The notes under the pieces: model-generated | Seen by the model: only the letters and a program-made list of their open reading frames with translations | Database searches by the model: none | What the model was told of the DNA's origin: nothing | Shown: positions 7,229 to 19,703 of the stretch, piece after piece | How the letters are laid out: every line of letters starts with the position of its first letter | Numbering within the stretch: the first letter of the stretch is position 1 | DNA from: JAHJQQ01 sp963737555 | Lineage (GTDB): Bacteria > Pseudomonadota > Gammaproteobacteria > Thiohalobacterales > Thiohalobacteraceae | Direction: 5' to 3' | Assembly (NCBI GenBank): GCA_963737555.1 | Contig: CAVTTB010000002.1 | Location: 1 to 64,000, forward strand | Length of the DNA: 64,000 nt | Translations under genes and position numbers: made by a program

Positions 7229-9903
7229 ACGGCGAATTCTCCATGTTGGATCTGTTCCGCTCGGAGATCGAGACGCAGACCGCGCGTCTGAGCGAACACC
7301 TGCTGGCGTTGGATGCACAACCGGGCGATGCCAGCGCGCTGGAGGCATTGATGCGTGCCGCGCACTCGATCAAGGGTGCCGGTCGCATGGTCAGTGTGGA
7401 GTCCGCAGTACGCGTCGCGCATGTGATGGAAGATGTGTTCGTCGGCGCGCAACAAGGGCGTCTGAGATGGGCGCCGGAATGTATCGATACCCTGCTCGCC
7501 GCCGTCGACATGCTCAAGCGTATCGCCCAGGAGGCGGACCAGGCCGACTGGGAGCAGGCGCATGCGCAGGAGCTCGACACCCTGTTGCAGGCACTGCACG
7601 CCGCGTCCAGCGAAATTGTGGTCACTACGCCTGCGGCACCTGCGCAGCCTGCGCGTCTCGCCGCGGCGAAGGTCGACCGCGACGTCACCATGTTGGATCT
7701 GTTCCGCGTCGAGGTCGACAGCCAGACCCGTTTATTGTCGGATGGATTGTTGGATCTCGAACAATATCCGAACGATGCGACACGCCTCGAAGCCATGATG
7801 CGCGCCGCGCATTCCATCAAGGGCGCGGCACGCATGGTGGATATCCCCGCCGGCGTGCGCATCGCCCATGTCATGGAAGACGGCCTGGTCGCGGCGCAAC
7901 ACGGCAAACTGCTGATTGAAGCAGCGCATGTTGATCTACTGCTGCGCGGTGTAGACATGCTCGGCCGTATTGCTGCGGCAACCGATATCGATGCCTGGGC
8001 CAGCGAACACGCCGCCGAGGTGGACACCCTGGAGGCGGCGCTGGCCACGCTGCCCAGCAACGCAACACCACCGGTGCTGCCGGCACTCGCGGCAGCACCT
8101 GAATCAGCACCGACACCGGCTGAGGCAACCACCACGGCAACGACCACCGCGAAACAGCCCGTGGACACAGCGATCCGCGTGTCGGCGGAAAGCCTCAATC
8201 GGCTGATGGGTCTGGCCGGCGAAGTGCAAGTCGAAGCGCGCTGGCTACGCCCCTATGCCGATGCGCTGGTGCAATTCAAACATCGACACACCGAACTGAT
8301 CAGTCTGCTGGACAAGTTACGCGATGCCGTCGAGCTCACCCATCTCGACGAATATGCACGCAATCTGCTGGGCGAGGCGCAGCACAAAGCCACGCACTGC
8401 CGGCAATTGCTGGGTGAGCGATTAAATGAACTCGACGAATTCGACCGCCGCAGCCACAACCTGGCCAGCCGCCTCAATCGTGAAGTCATCGCCAGTCGCA
8501 TGCGCCCCTTCGCCGACGGGGTACACGGCTTCCAACGCATGCTGCGCGATATGGCGCGCTCGTTGGATAAGAAAGTCCATCTCGATATCCGCGGTCTTAC
8601 CACCCAGGTCGATCGCGACATACTGGAAAAGATCGAGGCGCCGCTCAATCACCTGCTGCGCAACGCCGTCGACCACGGCATCGAAACGCCCGCCGAACGG
8701 CTCGCCGCCGGCAAACCGGAGCAGGCCACCGTGCGCCTTGAGGCGATGCACAGCGCCGGCATGCTCTCGATCGTCGTCGAGGACGATGGGCGCGGCATGG
8801 ATATCAATCGACTGCGTACGAAGATCGTCGATAAGAAATTAGTCACCCGCGAGATGGCCGCCGACCTCAGTGAGGCGGAGCTGATGGACTTCCTGTTCCT
8901 GCCCGGCTTTTCCACCCGTGAACAGGTCACCGAGATCTCCGGGCGCGGCGTCGGTCTGGATGTGGTGCACAGCGTGATGCAGGAAATGCACGGCATCGTC
9001 CACGCCAGCGCGCACCCCGGCAAGGGCATGCGCTTCCATTTGCAACTGCCACTGACACTGTCGGTGATACGTTCCTTGATGGTCGACATCGCCGGCGAAC
9101 CGTATGCCTTCCCGCTGGCGCATATATATCGCACGCTGAAATTGCCGCGGCACGCCATCGAAATCATGGAAGGTCGCCAATATTTCACGCTGGGCAATCA
9201 GCATATCGGCCTGATCGCGGGCAACCAGGTGCTCAGTCTGGACGGCGCGCCGCCCGAGGACGAAGAAGTCTGCATCGTGGTCCTGGGCGAACGTCTCGAT
9301 CGTTACGGTCTGGTCGTCGACCGCTTCTGCGGCGAACGCAGTCTGGTGGTGCAAACCCTCGACCCGCGACTCGGCAAGGTCAAGGACGTCAACTCGTCGG
9401 CCATTCTGGAAAACGGTGATCCCTGTTTGATCATCGACGTCGACGATCTGCTACGTTCGATCAACATCCTCATCGCCGGCGGACGTCTCGACAAGATCCG
9501 TCGCGACAGCGAAGCACCCAAAAAGCGAATCGCCAAGCGCATTCTGGTGGTGGATGACTCCATCACCGTGCGCGAGGTGGAACGCAATATGCTCGTCAAT
9601 CGCGGCTACGACGTCGAGGTCGCGGTGGACGGCATGGATGGCTGGAATGCCGTGCGCACCGGCGAATACGATCTGGTCATCAGCGATGTCGATATGCCGC
9701 GCATGAACGGCTTCGAGTTCGTCGGCATGATCAAGAAGGACGCGCGCTTGAAAGCACTGCCGGTGATGATTGTTTCGTACAAAGATCGTGAGGAAGACCG
9801 CAGGCGCGGATTGGAAGTCGGCGCTGATTATTATCTGACCAAGGGCAGCTTTCACGATGAAACCCTGCTCGACGCCGTCGCCGATTTGATTGGTCAGGCA
9901 TAA
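7225..9903 (+). CDS. wspE: WspE-like CheA kinase-receiver hybrid with two tandem HPt domains
   Basis: Histidine kinase of the Wsp system, expected to phosphorylate WspR and WspF. At 892 residues it is about 140 longer than the Pseudomonas WspE I know (about 750). The difference is a second histidine phosphotransfer domain. Domain 1 starts MLDLFR at residue 7 with phospho-acceptor His47 in AAHSIKGA. Domain 2 starts MLDLFR at residue 156 with His196 in an identical AAHSIKGA. Both contain a VR(V/I)AHVMED segment. An Ala/Pro/Thr linker follows, then a dimerisation region, the ATPase domain (N box HLLRNAVDHGIE near 477, G1 DDGRGMD near 520, G2 GRGVGLDVV near 573), a CheW-like domain, and a receiver with phospho-acceptor Asp821. 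ATGA overlap with wspD. Confidence 0.93.
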   Translation: MNGEFSMLDLFRSEIETQTARLSEHLLALDAQPGDASALEALMRAAHSIKGAGRMVSVESAVRVAHVMEDVFVGAQQGRLRWAPECIDTLLAAVDMLKRIAQEADQADWEQAHAQELDTLLQALHAASSEIVVTTPAAPAQPARLAAAKVDRDVTMLDLFRVEVDSQTRLLSDGLLDLEQYPNDATRLEAMMRAAHSIKGAARMVDIPAGVRIAHVMEDGLVAAQHGKLLIEAAHVDLLLRGVDMLGRIAAATDIDAWASEHAAEVDTLEAALATLPSNATPPVLPALAAAPESAPTPAEATTTATTTAKQPVDTAIRVSAESLNRLMGLAGEVQVEARWLRPYADALVQFKHRHTELISLLDKLRDAVELTHLDEYARNLLGEAQHKATHCRQLLGERLNELDEFDRRSHNLASRLNREVIASRMRPFADGVHGFQRMLRDMARSLDKKVHLDIRGLTTQVDRDILEKIEAPLNHLLRNAVDHGIETPAERLAAGKPEQATVRLEAMHSAGMLSIVVEDDGRGMDINRLRTKIVDKKLVTREMAADLSEAELMDFLFLPGFSTREQVTEISGRGVGLDVVHSVMQEMHGIVHASAHPGKGMRFHLQLPLTLSVIRSLMVDIAGEPYAFPLAHIYRTLKLPRHAIEIMEGRQYFTLGNQHIGLIAGNQVLSLDGAPPEDEEVCIVVLGERLDRYGLVVDRFCGERSLVVQTLDPRLGKVKDVNSSAILENGDPCLIIDVDDLLRSINILIAGGRLDKIRRDSEAPKKRIAKRILVVDDSITVREVERNMLVNRGYDVEVAVDGMDGWNAVRTGEYDLVISDVDMPRMNGFEFVGMIKKDARLKALPVMIVSYKDREEDRRRGLEVGADYYLTKGSFHDETLLDAVADLIGQA

Positions 9904-9926
9904 CAACGACAAGTAATAGGCTAACC

Positions 9927-10964
9927 ATGCGCGTTGCAATTGTTAACGATTCCAAACTGGCGGCTGAAAGTCTGCGGCGCGTGGTCGCCGGCAGCGGCCA
10001 GCATCAATTCGCGTGGATTGCGGAGGACGGCGCCGAGGCGGTACGCCGCTGCGTTGAAGACCGCCCGGATCTGATCTTGATGGATCTGATCATGCCGGTC
10101 ATGGACGGCGTGGAGGCAACCCGCCAGATCATGTCCAAAGCGCCCTGCGCCATCGTCGTGGTGACGGCCAGCGTCGCCGGCAACGCCGCCAAGGTCTTCG
10201 AGGCCATGGGCGCGGGTGCGTTGGATGCCATCAACACGCCCATCCTCGGCATGGACGGCAGCGGTGCCGGCAACGCCGCCTTGCTGCACAAAATCGACAT
10301 TGTCGCGCGTCTGATTCAAGCGCCGAAGAGCCGCACCGAGCCCGCGGTGATGCCGAAACCGCAGAGTCCCTGCCTGGTCCCCGGTCGCTGTCCGCCGTTG
10401 ATCGGCATCGGCGCGTCCACCGGCGGTCCGGCGGCACTGCAGAAACTGCTGACACAGTTGCCGGCCGACCTGCCGGCGGCCATCGTCATCATCCAGCACG
10501 TGGATGAAGAATTCGCCCGCAGTTTCTCCGAATGGCTGGACGAATTGACCCCGTTGTCGGTGCGACTCGCCCAGCCGGGCGACCGCCCCAGCATGGGTCA
10601 GGTGCTGGTCGCCGGCCGTGAAGACCACTTGGTCCTCACGCAAGATGGCAGTTTGAATTACACCCCGGAACCGTCTGACTATGCCTATCGCCCGTCGGTG
10701 AACGTCTTCTTCGAGAGCATGGCGCGCCACTGGCGCGGTCAATCCATCGGCGTCCTGCTCACCGGCATGGGTCGAGACGGCGGGGCCGGCCTGCTCAGCT
10801 TACGCAGTGCCGGCGCCCATACCATCGCCCAGGATCGGGCCAGCAGCGCCATCTATGGCATGCCCAAGGCGGCTGCAGAACTGGACGCCGCGGTCGATAT
10901 CCTGGGACTCGAGGCCATCGGACCGGCCCTCTTGAAATCCCTGCGTCGGCCGCTAACAGCCTAG
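9927..10964 (+). CDS. wspF: WspF-like CheB receptor methylesterase
   Basis: Response-regulator methylesterase predicted to remove methyl groups from WspA and so damp the pathway. Loss of wspF in Pseudomonas locks Wsp on. The receiver domain occupies about residues 1-120 with acidic residue D8 and phospho-acceptor D53 (LMDLIMP). The catalytic domain carries the expected Ser in GIGASTGGP, His in IIQHVD and Asp in LTGMGRDGG. The length of 345 residues is normal for CheB. It starts 23 bases after wspE and ends 17 bases before the wspR ATG. Confidence 0.92.
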   Translation: MRVAIVNDSKLAAESLRRVVAGSGQHQFAWIAEDGAEAVRRCVEDRPDLILMDLIMPVMDGVEATRQIMSKAPCAIVVVTASVAGNAAKVFEAMGAGALDAINTPILGMDGSGAGNAALLHKIDIVARLIQAPKSRTEPAVMPKPQSPCLVPGRCPPLIGIGASTGGPAALQKLLTQLPADLPAAIVIIQHVDEEFARSFSEWLDELTPLSVRLAQPGDRPSMGQVLVAGREDHLVLTQDGSLNYTPEPSDYAYRPSVNVFFESMARHWRGQSIGVLLTGMGRDGGAGLLSLRSAGAHTIAQDRASSAIYGMPKAAAELDAAVDILGLEAIGPALLKSLRRPLTA

Positions 10965-10981
10965 TTATCCGGATTTTGCAG

Positions 10982-12058
10982 ATGAACGAGACACGCAAAG
11001 ACACACCGACAGACACCGCAATGCCCAGGCGCCGCGCCGTGGTGCTGTTGGTCGACGACCAGGCCATGGTCGCCGAGGGTATTCGGCGCATGCTCGTCGA
11101 CGAAACGGATATCGATTTCCATTATTGCGCCGATCCGCGCGAGGCCATCCAGACCGCCATCGCCATCAAGGCGACCATCATCCTGCAAGATCTGGTGATG
11201 CCGGAAGTCGACGGCATGATGCTGGTGCGTTTCTATCGCACCAATCCGTCGACCCGCGATGTGCCGATCGTAGTGCTGTCGACCAAGGACGATCCGGCCA
11301 TCAAGAGCGAGGCCTTCCACAACGGCGCCAACGATTATCTGGTCAAACTGCCCGATAAGGTCGAACTGGTCGCGCGCATCCGCGCGCATTCCCGCAGTCA
11401 TCTCGCGCAACTGGAACGCGATGCCGCCTACCAGGCATTGCGCGATCTGCAGAACGCGCTGGAATCCAGCAATGCCCAGTTGGAAGAGAGCAACCGCGAA
11501 TTGCAGCGGCTGTCATCGCTGGACGGCCTCACTGGTATCGCCAACCGCCGGCAGTTCGACAAGACACTCGAACTGGAGTGGCAACGCGCCCTGCGCAATT
11601 GCGCCGAGTTGTCACTGATCATGATCGACATCGATTACTTCAAGCTGTTCAACGATACCTACGGCCATCAGGCCGGCGATGATTGCCTCAAAAACGTGGC
11701 GCTGGCGCTGGCGCGCATCGTGCACCGGCCGTCGGACATCGTCGCGCGTTACGGCGGTGAAGAATTCGCGGTGATCTTGCCAGAGACCGACAGCGAAGGT
11801 ACGCAGCGTGTCGCCGAGAAAATGCGCGAGGCCGTGTCGCGACTCAACGTGCGCCACGATGCCTCCAAAGTATCCGAAAAAATCACCCTGAGCATCGGCG
11901 TCGCCAGCATGAGTCCACGCGGCGGCGACAACCCCGACATCCTGCTCGCGGCAGCCGATGACGCGCTGTATCGCGCCAAGCATGCGGGACGCAACCGCGT
12001 CGAAATCGCCACGGGCGAGCTCAGCGAAACCCCCATGGTCAATCAAAACTATTCCTGA
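10982..12058 (+). CDS. wspR: WspR-like response regulator diguanylate cyclase
   Basis: Output of the Wsp pathway: a receiver domain fused to a cyclase that makes cyclic di-GMP from two GTP. Start ATG 10982 was chosen over an in-frame TTG two codons upstream. The receiver has phospho-acceptor Asp70 in ILQDLVMP, the same residue number as Pseudomonas WspR. A helical linker carries a charged repeat (LESSNAQLEESNRELQRL). The GGDEF domain has an intact GGEEF active site at residues 258-262 and an inhibitory I-site R249-P-S-D252 five residues before it. It should therefore be an active, product-inhibited cyclase. Last gene of the operon. Confidence 0.94.
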   Translation: MNETRKDTPTDTAMPRRRAVVLLVDDQAMVAEGIRRMLVDETDIDFHYCADPREAIQTAIAIKATIILQDLVMPEVDGMMLVRFYRTNPSTRDVPIVVLSTKDDPAIKSEAFHNGANDYLVKLPDKVELVARIRAHSRSHLAQLERDAAYQALRDLQNALESSNAQLEESNRELQRLSSLDGLTGIANRRQFDKTLELEWQRALRNCAELSLIMIDIDYFKLFNDTYGHQAGDDCLKNVALALARIVHRPSDIVARYGGEEFAVILPETDSEGTQRVAEKMREAVSRLNVRHDASKVSEKITLSIGVASMSPRGGDNPDILLAAADDALYRAKHAGRNRVEIATGELSETPMVNQNYS

Positions 12059-12202
12059 GCGCCGACCAAGCGCCTCTAGACTGCCCCGACCGCAACAAGC
12101 ACTCGCCAAACGCGCGGCCAGTCCCTATCATTACGGCTGCCAACTGCGACCGGTCTCGTGACCGGTACTTCCATTCATCGCAGATCGTCGCGGGAGCCCG
12201 CC

Positions 12203-12526
12203 ATGACTTTTGTCGTTGTTGAAAACTGCATCAAATGCAAATACACCGATTGCGTCGAGGTGTGTCCAGTCGATTGCTTCCATGAAGGCCCGAATTTTCT
12301 GGTGATCGATCCGGAAGAATGCATCGATTGCACACTGTGCGAGCCGGAATGCCCGGCCGAGGCGATTTTCCCGGAGGACGACATCCCCGCCGGACAGGAA
12401 CACTTCCTGGAACTGAACGCCGAACTGTCCCAGTCGTGGCCGGTCATCACCCAGCAAAAGGCCGCCCCACCCGACGCGGACGAATGGAACGGCAAGCCGG
12501 GCAAACTCGATCTCCTGGAACGCTGA
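12203..12526 (+). CDS. fdxA: 7Fe-type ferredoxin FdxA
   Basis: Small electron-transfer protein, 107 residues. Start ATG 12203 gives the canonical MTFVVVENC N-terminus. Cysteines C9, C12, C17, C21 and C25 form the first cluster region and C40, C43, C46 and C50 (CIDCTLCEPECP) the second, the pattern of FdxA proteins carrying one 3Fe-4S and one 4Fe-4S cluster. In Pseudomonas this gene is adjacent to mutS. Here 9.7 kb of wsp genes separate them. The physiological partner cannot be inferred from context. Confidence 0.95.
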   Translation: MTFVVVENCIKCKYTDCVEVCPVDCFHEGPNFLVIDPEECIDCTLCEPECPAEAIFPEDDIPAGQEHFLELNAELSQSWPVITQQKAAPPDADEWNGKPGKLDLLER

Positions 12527-12566
12527 GTCCACGCACCCCGAGCGCGGCGGCACAGCACCGACCCGC

Positions 12567-15462
12567 ATGAGCCTGCTGATCTATCCCTACGGCGAGGATC
12601 TGCTGGCGCACGCCGCCGAACGCTGCCTACACCAGGCGGCGGCGCAGTTGCCGGATCTGTCCCGCGTCGTTCTGTTGGTCAGCGCTGGACAGGTGACCAC
12701 CGCGCTGCAAACTCAAATCAGCGCCCGCGCCCAAACGCTAGGCCATTGCGCACTGCTGGGTCTGCACATCGCCACCCTGCCGGACTGGATCCAGAGCGGC
12801 AGCGCCGAATCGCATCCACCACTGAGTAATCCCGCACGACACCTGGTCTTGGTCGAGGCCTTACGCCAACACAGCGGACTGTTCGGCGAAGACGATCCCT
12901 GGCGCGTCGCCGACAGCCTGCTGGAATTATTCGACGAACTCACACTGCACAATGTGCATATCCCCGCGACCGAACAGGCGCTCGCCGCGCGGCTGGCGAA
13001 GGGCTACGGCATTCAAGGCGCGTCCCCGGCCACCCTCAGCCGCGAAGCGCATATCGTGCATCGTCTGTGGATGGCTTGGCAGGAGCAGACCGCCGCGCTG
13101 CAGCGCCCCGATCCCTGGGCACATTATCGGGACAAACTGCAGCAGCAACTGGCACCCCGCGATGACGAGCCTTATTACATCCTGGTCGGCCTGCAGGCAC
13201 AGACACCGGCGGAGCATGCGTGGGTCAGCGCGCGCCTGCACACAGGCCGCGCCGAATGGCTGGTGCATGGCAGTCCCGCTGCAGAACGCACACTCGCGGA
13301 TCGCGCCCTCGACGAACTGCTCAGCGCTGTCACGCCGCAAGACATGCCGGGTGACCGCTCGCGCTGCGCATTTCTCGATAGCGTGTATCCCCGCGACGCG
13401 GCCGATCTGCGCACGCGGGCCAAAGAGTTGGCTGACTCCGCCAGCACTCACCCGGCCGCAGGACAGCTCAGTAGCGTGGCGGCGGATTCCGCCGAACAGG
13501 AGGCGCGCGTTATTGAGTTGCAGGTGCGGCGTTGGCTGCTGGATGGCAAGCAACGCATCGGCATCGTCACCGAAGACCGCCGACTGGCACGCCGCGTACG
13601 CGCGCTCTTGGAACGCGCCGACATCGTCTTGCAGGACGCCGGCGGTTGGGCGCTGTCCACCACCAGCGCGGCCGCCTGCGTGGAACGCTGGCTGCAAAGC
13701 GTGGAAGAGGATTTCGCGCATCAACCGCTGTTGGATTTCCTCAAGTCCGCACTCGCCTGCCCGGAGGCCGAGCGCAGCGCGCATCTGGCCAGCGTCTATC
13801 GCCTGGAACACGACATCATTCAGCACGAGAACATCGCCCGCGGCCTGGAGCGCTACCGGCGGCAGATCGAATACCGGCGTGCGCGCCTGAAGTGGCCGCC
13901 ACAATTCGTCGAACCCCTGCATGCCCTGCTCGATCGACTCGCCACGGCGGCACGTCCGCTGCAACGCCTGTTGGACAGATCACATCCGGCACGTGCGTAT
14001 CTCGCCGCCTTGCGCGACAGCCTGACTCATCTCGGTGTATGGACGACGCTGGATACCGATGCCGCCGGCCAACGCATCCTGGCGCTCTGGGAAGAGCTGG
14101 ACGCCGCCGCGCAGGGCACACCGCTGCCCTTGAGCTGGCGGGAGTTCCGCATCTGGTTCGGCCGCGCCTTGGAAGACAACACCTTTCGTCCCAGTCTGGC
14201 CCCAGGGCCGGTGCAGCTGCTGACGCTGGAGCAAAGTCAGTCGCTGCACTTCGATGCGCTGGTGTGCGGCGCCTGCGATCGCGAACATCTGCCCGGCAAG
14301 GATCGCGTCAGCGCCTTCTTCAATGCCGGTGTGCGCCGCGAACTCGGTCTGCCGACCTGGGAACAGCATCTCGATCAGCGCCGTTATCAGTTTCGCCATC
14401 TGCTCGAAAGCGCACCGCAGGTCTTGCTGACCTGGCGCCGCGAAGAACAGGGCGAACCGATCCTGCCAAGCCCGTGGCTGGAGGCGTTGGAGACGCTCCA
14501 CCTGCTCGCCTACGGGCACTCGCTGGAAGACGCCGAACTCAAGACATTAGTCATCTCGGAACAGTGTTCGGTCAATCCGGCCGACGCCGCGCCGTTGCCG
14601 GTTCCGCCGATACTGCCGCGCCCACGCCTGCCCGCCGATCTGCTGCCGATGACGATCAGCGCGAGCAGCCATCAGCATCTGATCGATTGCCCGTACCGCT
14701 ATTTCGCGGCGGATGGTCTACAGCTTTCGCCGGCCGATGAGGTGCGCGAACGTTTACAGAAATCCGATTACGGCGAACGCGTACACCGCTGTCTGGAGGC
14801 CTTTCATGGCGATGTCGAGCGTCTGCCGGGGCCGTTCACACACCCCTTTTCGACCGCCACCCGCGCCGCGGCAATCGAATTGCTGCAACACATTGCACAG
14901 GCCGTGTTCGCCCGCGACCTGGAGGACAATTTCCAGCATCGCGGCTGGCTCAAGCGCTGGTTGGCATTGATTCCGGACTATATCGACTGGCAGATCGAGC
15001 GCGCGGCGAGTTGGGCCGTGCACCAGGTGGAAGTACAGAAAGAACGTAAATTGGCGGGTGCATTGACACTGAAAGGCCGCCTGGACCGCATCGACAGCAA
15101 TGGCCCGGACACTGCCATTATCGACTACAAGACCGGCTACTATACCCACGCAAGCCGACATCGATGCCGGCGAAGCCGTGCAGTTGCCGATCTACGCCCT
15201 GCTCAGCGAGGTCACCGTCGCACAGGTCGAATATTTGCAGCTCGACAAACAGCCGATACGCAGCGCCGGGGGTTTGAGTGGCGAAGGCCTCAGCGAGTTA
15301 CGCGACGCTGTCGCTAACCGTCTCGACACACTGCAACAGGGGCTCGCTTCAGGTCAGCCATTGCCCGCCTGGGGCGATCCCGATAGCTGTCGCTATTGTC
15401 CCATGGAAGGTGTGTGCCGACGTGCGGCATGGGAAAATGACATTCATCGACACGCAGTGTGA
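12567..15462 (+). CDS. AddB/RecB-like PD-(D/E)XK nuclease family DNA repair protein (one frameshift)
   Basis: A large protein of about 964 residues resembling the 'probable DNA repair protein' family, related to AddB and RecB-type nucleases. The N-terminal two-thirds is a degenerate helicase-like region without a clear Walker A motif. The C-terminal nuclease motif is LKGRLDRID then AIIDYKTG, the usual metal-binding Asp-X(n)-Asp-X-Lys arrangement. A cysteine in HLIDCPYRYF before the nuclease and CRYCPMEGVC after it resemble the 4Fe-4S clasp of AddB. A single extra base near 15145, right after DYKTG, breaks the frame. Reading on in the next frame gives ADIDAGEAVQLPIYALL and the cysteine tail, ending at TGA 15460-15462. 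No addA-like partner is nearby. Confidence 0.75.
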
Positions 15463-15590
15463 AAATCATCACAACATTTTGAGCGCGAGCTAAGTATGGA
15501 ACAACTCCTGCCGATAGATTAGTATTCGGGGCAGACCGATCAAGCCAATTGCGCATTAACCGGAACAGCACCAAAAGAGAGGGGCTCACC

Positions 15591-17179
15591 TTGGACGATA
15601 TCCGGAACATCTGCACAAGGGCGATCGGCGGGGCGATACTCGCCGCGATGGTGTCGTTCCTGCCGTGCACAGCATCAGCCACGCCATCTCACACAGAACA
15701 CTTCGCATCAGGCCAATACCTCCAACCCGTTCCCGCTGCCTGCAGGCCTCGAACCGGCGGTCGATTTCTGGACCAAGGTGTTCGCCGTGTGGTCTCGCGA
15801 ACAGCTCGCATTGCATGATAATGAACACCTCGGCGTCATTTATCGCGTCGTCAAAATCCCTGGCCCGGTCGCCGAAGGCCTGACCAGCCAGCAGCGCGAG
15901 TGGATGCGCGCGCAGGAATTCCGCCTGATCGCCGAACTCTCCCGCCTGTCGCACAAACATGCCAGTGGCCAGCCGCTCACCAAAGAGGAGCAACGTCTGG
16001 CCAAAGCCATCACCGCGGGCGGCGGCAAGATCAAGGGCGCCAGCGAGCGTGTGCGCACCCAGCGCGGCACACGCGAACGCTTTCTACGCGGTCTGGAAAT
16101 CAGCGGCCGCTATGACAGCGCCTTCCGCGCAAGCTTCCGCGCCCGTGGTCTGCCGGAAGATCTGGCCTACTTGCCGCATGTTGAATCCTCATTTCAGATC
16201 GGCGCGCGTTCTTCCGTCGGCGCGGCCGGCATGTGGCAATTCATGCCATCCACCGCGCGGTCTTACATGACCGTCACGTCCACTGTCGATGAACGCCTTA
16301 ATCCGGTAACGGCTGCACAAGCCGCCGCAGAATATCTCTCCGGCGCCCATCGTTCACTGGGTAGTTGGCCGCTCGCTATTACCTCCTACAATCACGGCAT
16401 CGGCAGCATGAACCGCGCCCGTGCGCGCTTTGGCACTGACTTCGGCCGGATTGTGCGTGAATACGACGCGCCCTCCTTTGGCTTCTCGTCGCGCAATTTC
16501 TATCCGGAATTTCTCGCCGTGCGGCGCATCGCCAAGTCACCCACTAAATATTTCCCTGAGGGTGTGCGCTACCAAGCACCGCTCGCGGCCAAGCCCGTCA
16601 CGTTGAAACATGCACAGTACGCGCATGATCTCCGCCGGCAGATGGGTGCGGATATGCAGACGCTGGCCGACCTCAATCCGGGCTGGTCGGATCACGCGAT
16701 GAAAGGCCAACGCAAACTCCCAGCCGGCATTACGGTCTGGGTCCCGGCCAAGAATTACGTCCCCGACTTCAGCGCACCGCCTGCATCCGCACTGGCACGC
16801 GCCGAACCGTCACGCGGCAATTCCAAGACAGTCAGCGGTGGCAGCCATAAGGTCGCACAAGGCGAGAGTCTGTGGACCATCGCCCGCCGTTACGGAACAA
16901 CTGTAGCTGCACTGAGTGCGCAAAATGACCTGAACATGGACAGCCCACGTCTGCGGGTTGGCCAACGCTTGGAGTTGCCCGGCAAGCAGGTCGCAACGAC
17001 GGAACGCAGCAAGACCACGCAAGGCAAGCACGACTCACCGCGTCACCGCAGGTGACACTCCATTCGGCATAGCCACCAGTTACCGCATACGCTTACACGA
17101 TCTACTGGCCGCGAACAATATGCACGCTCGCTCGGTGATCCGCCCAGGTCAGCAGCTGCAAATTCCAGTCGTGGATTGA
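15591..17179 (+). CDS. Secreted MltD-like lytic transglycosylase with LysM domains (two frameshifts)
   Basis: Predicted periplasmic peptidoglycan-cleaving enzyme. The best start is TTG 15591, preceded by the strong ribosome site AGAGGGG, which gives a clear signal peptide (GGAILAAMVSFLPCTASA). One extra base near 15710 moves reading into the frame of the mature protein (NPFPLPAGLEPAVDFWTKVF). The SLT domain has the catalytic glutamate in LPHVESSF (codon at 16183) followed by GAAGMWQFMPSTA, and ITSYNHG. A LysM domain (HKVAQGESLWTIARRYG) follows. After another shift near 17040 a second LysM (HRVTAGDTPFGIA ... RPGQQLQIPV) ends at 17179. As sequenced, the signal peptide and second LysM are cut off, probably by consensus errors. 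Confidence 0.8.
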
Positions 17180-17210
17180 AGCGCGTGGATCGAAGCCTGG
17201 CAGCAGGCAC

Positions 17211-17240
17211 AAAAAAGGGGCCTTTCGGCCCCTTTTCGTT
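17211..17240. terminator. Bidirectional intrinsic terminator between the transglycosylase gene and pnp
   Basis: A 10-bp stem (AAAAGGGGCC paired with GGCCCCTTTT, loop TTTC) sits between two convergent genes. On the minus strand it is followed by six T, the better side, ending the rimP-to-pnp operon. On the plus strand TTTTCGTTT follows, so it may also end the transglycosylase transcript. Confidence 0.85.
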
Positions 17241-17260
17241 TAACCACCCGGCAAGGCAAA

Positions 17261-19354
<2,094 letters not shown>

Positions 19355-19394
19355 GCTACTGTCCTTACACTAGGAAATGGAGAGGCGATCGCTA

Positions 19395-19420
19395 CCGCGC
19401 GCCGTGTGCACGGCGCGCGG
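19395..19420 (-). promoter_or_regulatory. Strong stem-loop in the rpsO-pnp intercistronic leader
   Basis: A perfect 12-bp GC-rich inverted repeat (arms 19395-19406 and 19409-19420, only two bases between) lies between the rpsO stop and the pnp start, with no T-run on the transcribed strand. By position it may be the RNase III/PNPase autoregulatory hairpin known from E. coli. Alternatively it may simply be a stabilising hairpin. Confidence 0.6.
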
Positions 19421-19430
19421 AAAAAGCTGT

Positions 19431-19703
19431 TTAGCGACGCAGACCGAGACGACCGATGAGATCCTGATAACGCTGACCATCTTTGCGTTTCAGATAGTCG
19501 AGCAACTGGCGGCGTTGATTCACTAAGCGCAACAGACCCTGGCGGGAATGATGGTCCTGCTTGTGAGTCGAGAAATGGCCGGTCAGATGGGTGATGCGCG
19601 CGGACAGCAGCGCAACCTGAACCTCTGGCGAACCGGTATCACCCGGGGCGCGCTGATAATCGCTCACAATCTGGCCTTTCTGTTCGGCGGTAATAGCTGA
19701 CAT
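19431..19703 (-). CDS. rpsO: 30S ribosomal protein S15
   Basis: Primary 16S rRNA-binding protein of the small subunit platform, 90 residues. Start ATG 19703 (MSAITAEQKGQIV) was chosen over an in-frame upstream codon because it gives the conserved S15 N-terminus and has GGGAG upstream. Conserved segments TGSPEVQVALLSARI, LTGHF, HKQDHHSR and GLLRLVNQRRQLLDYLK are all present. It is followed by pnp, as in E. coli. Confidence 0.98.
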   Translation of the reverse strand: MSAITAEQKGQIVSDYQRAPGDTGSPEVQVALLSARITHLTGHFSTHKQDHHSRQGLLRLVNQRRQLLDYLKRKDGQRYQDLIGRLGLRR

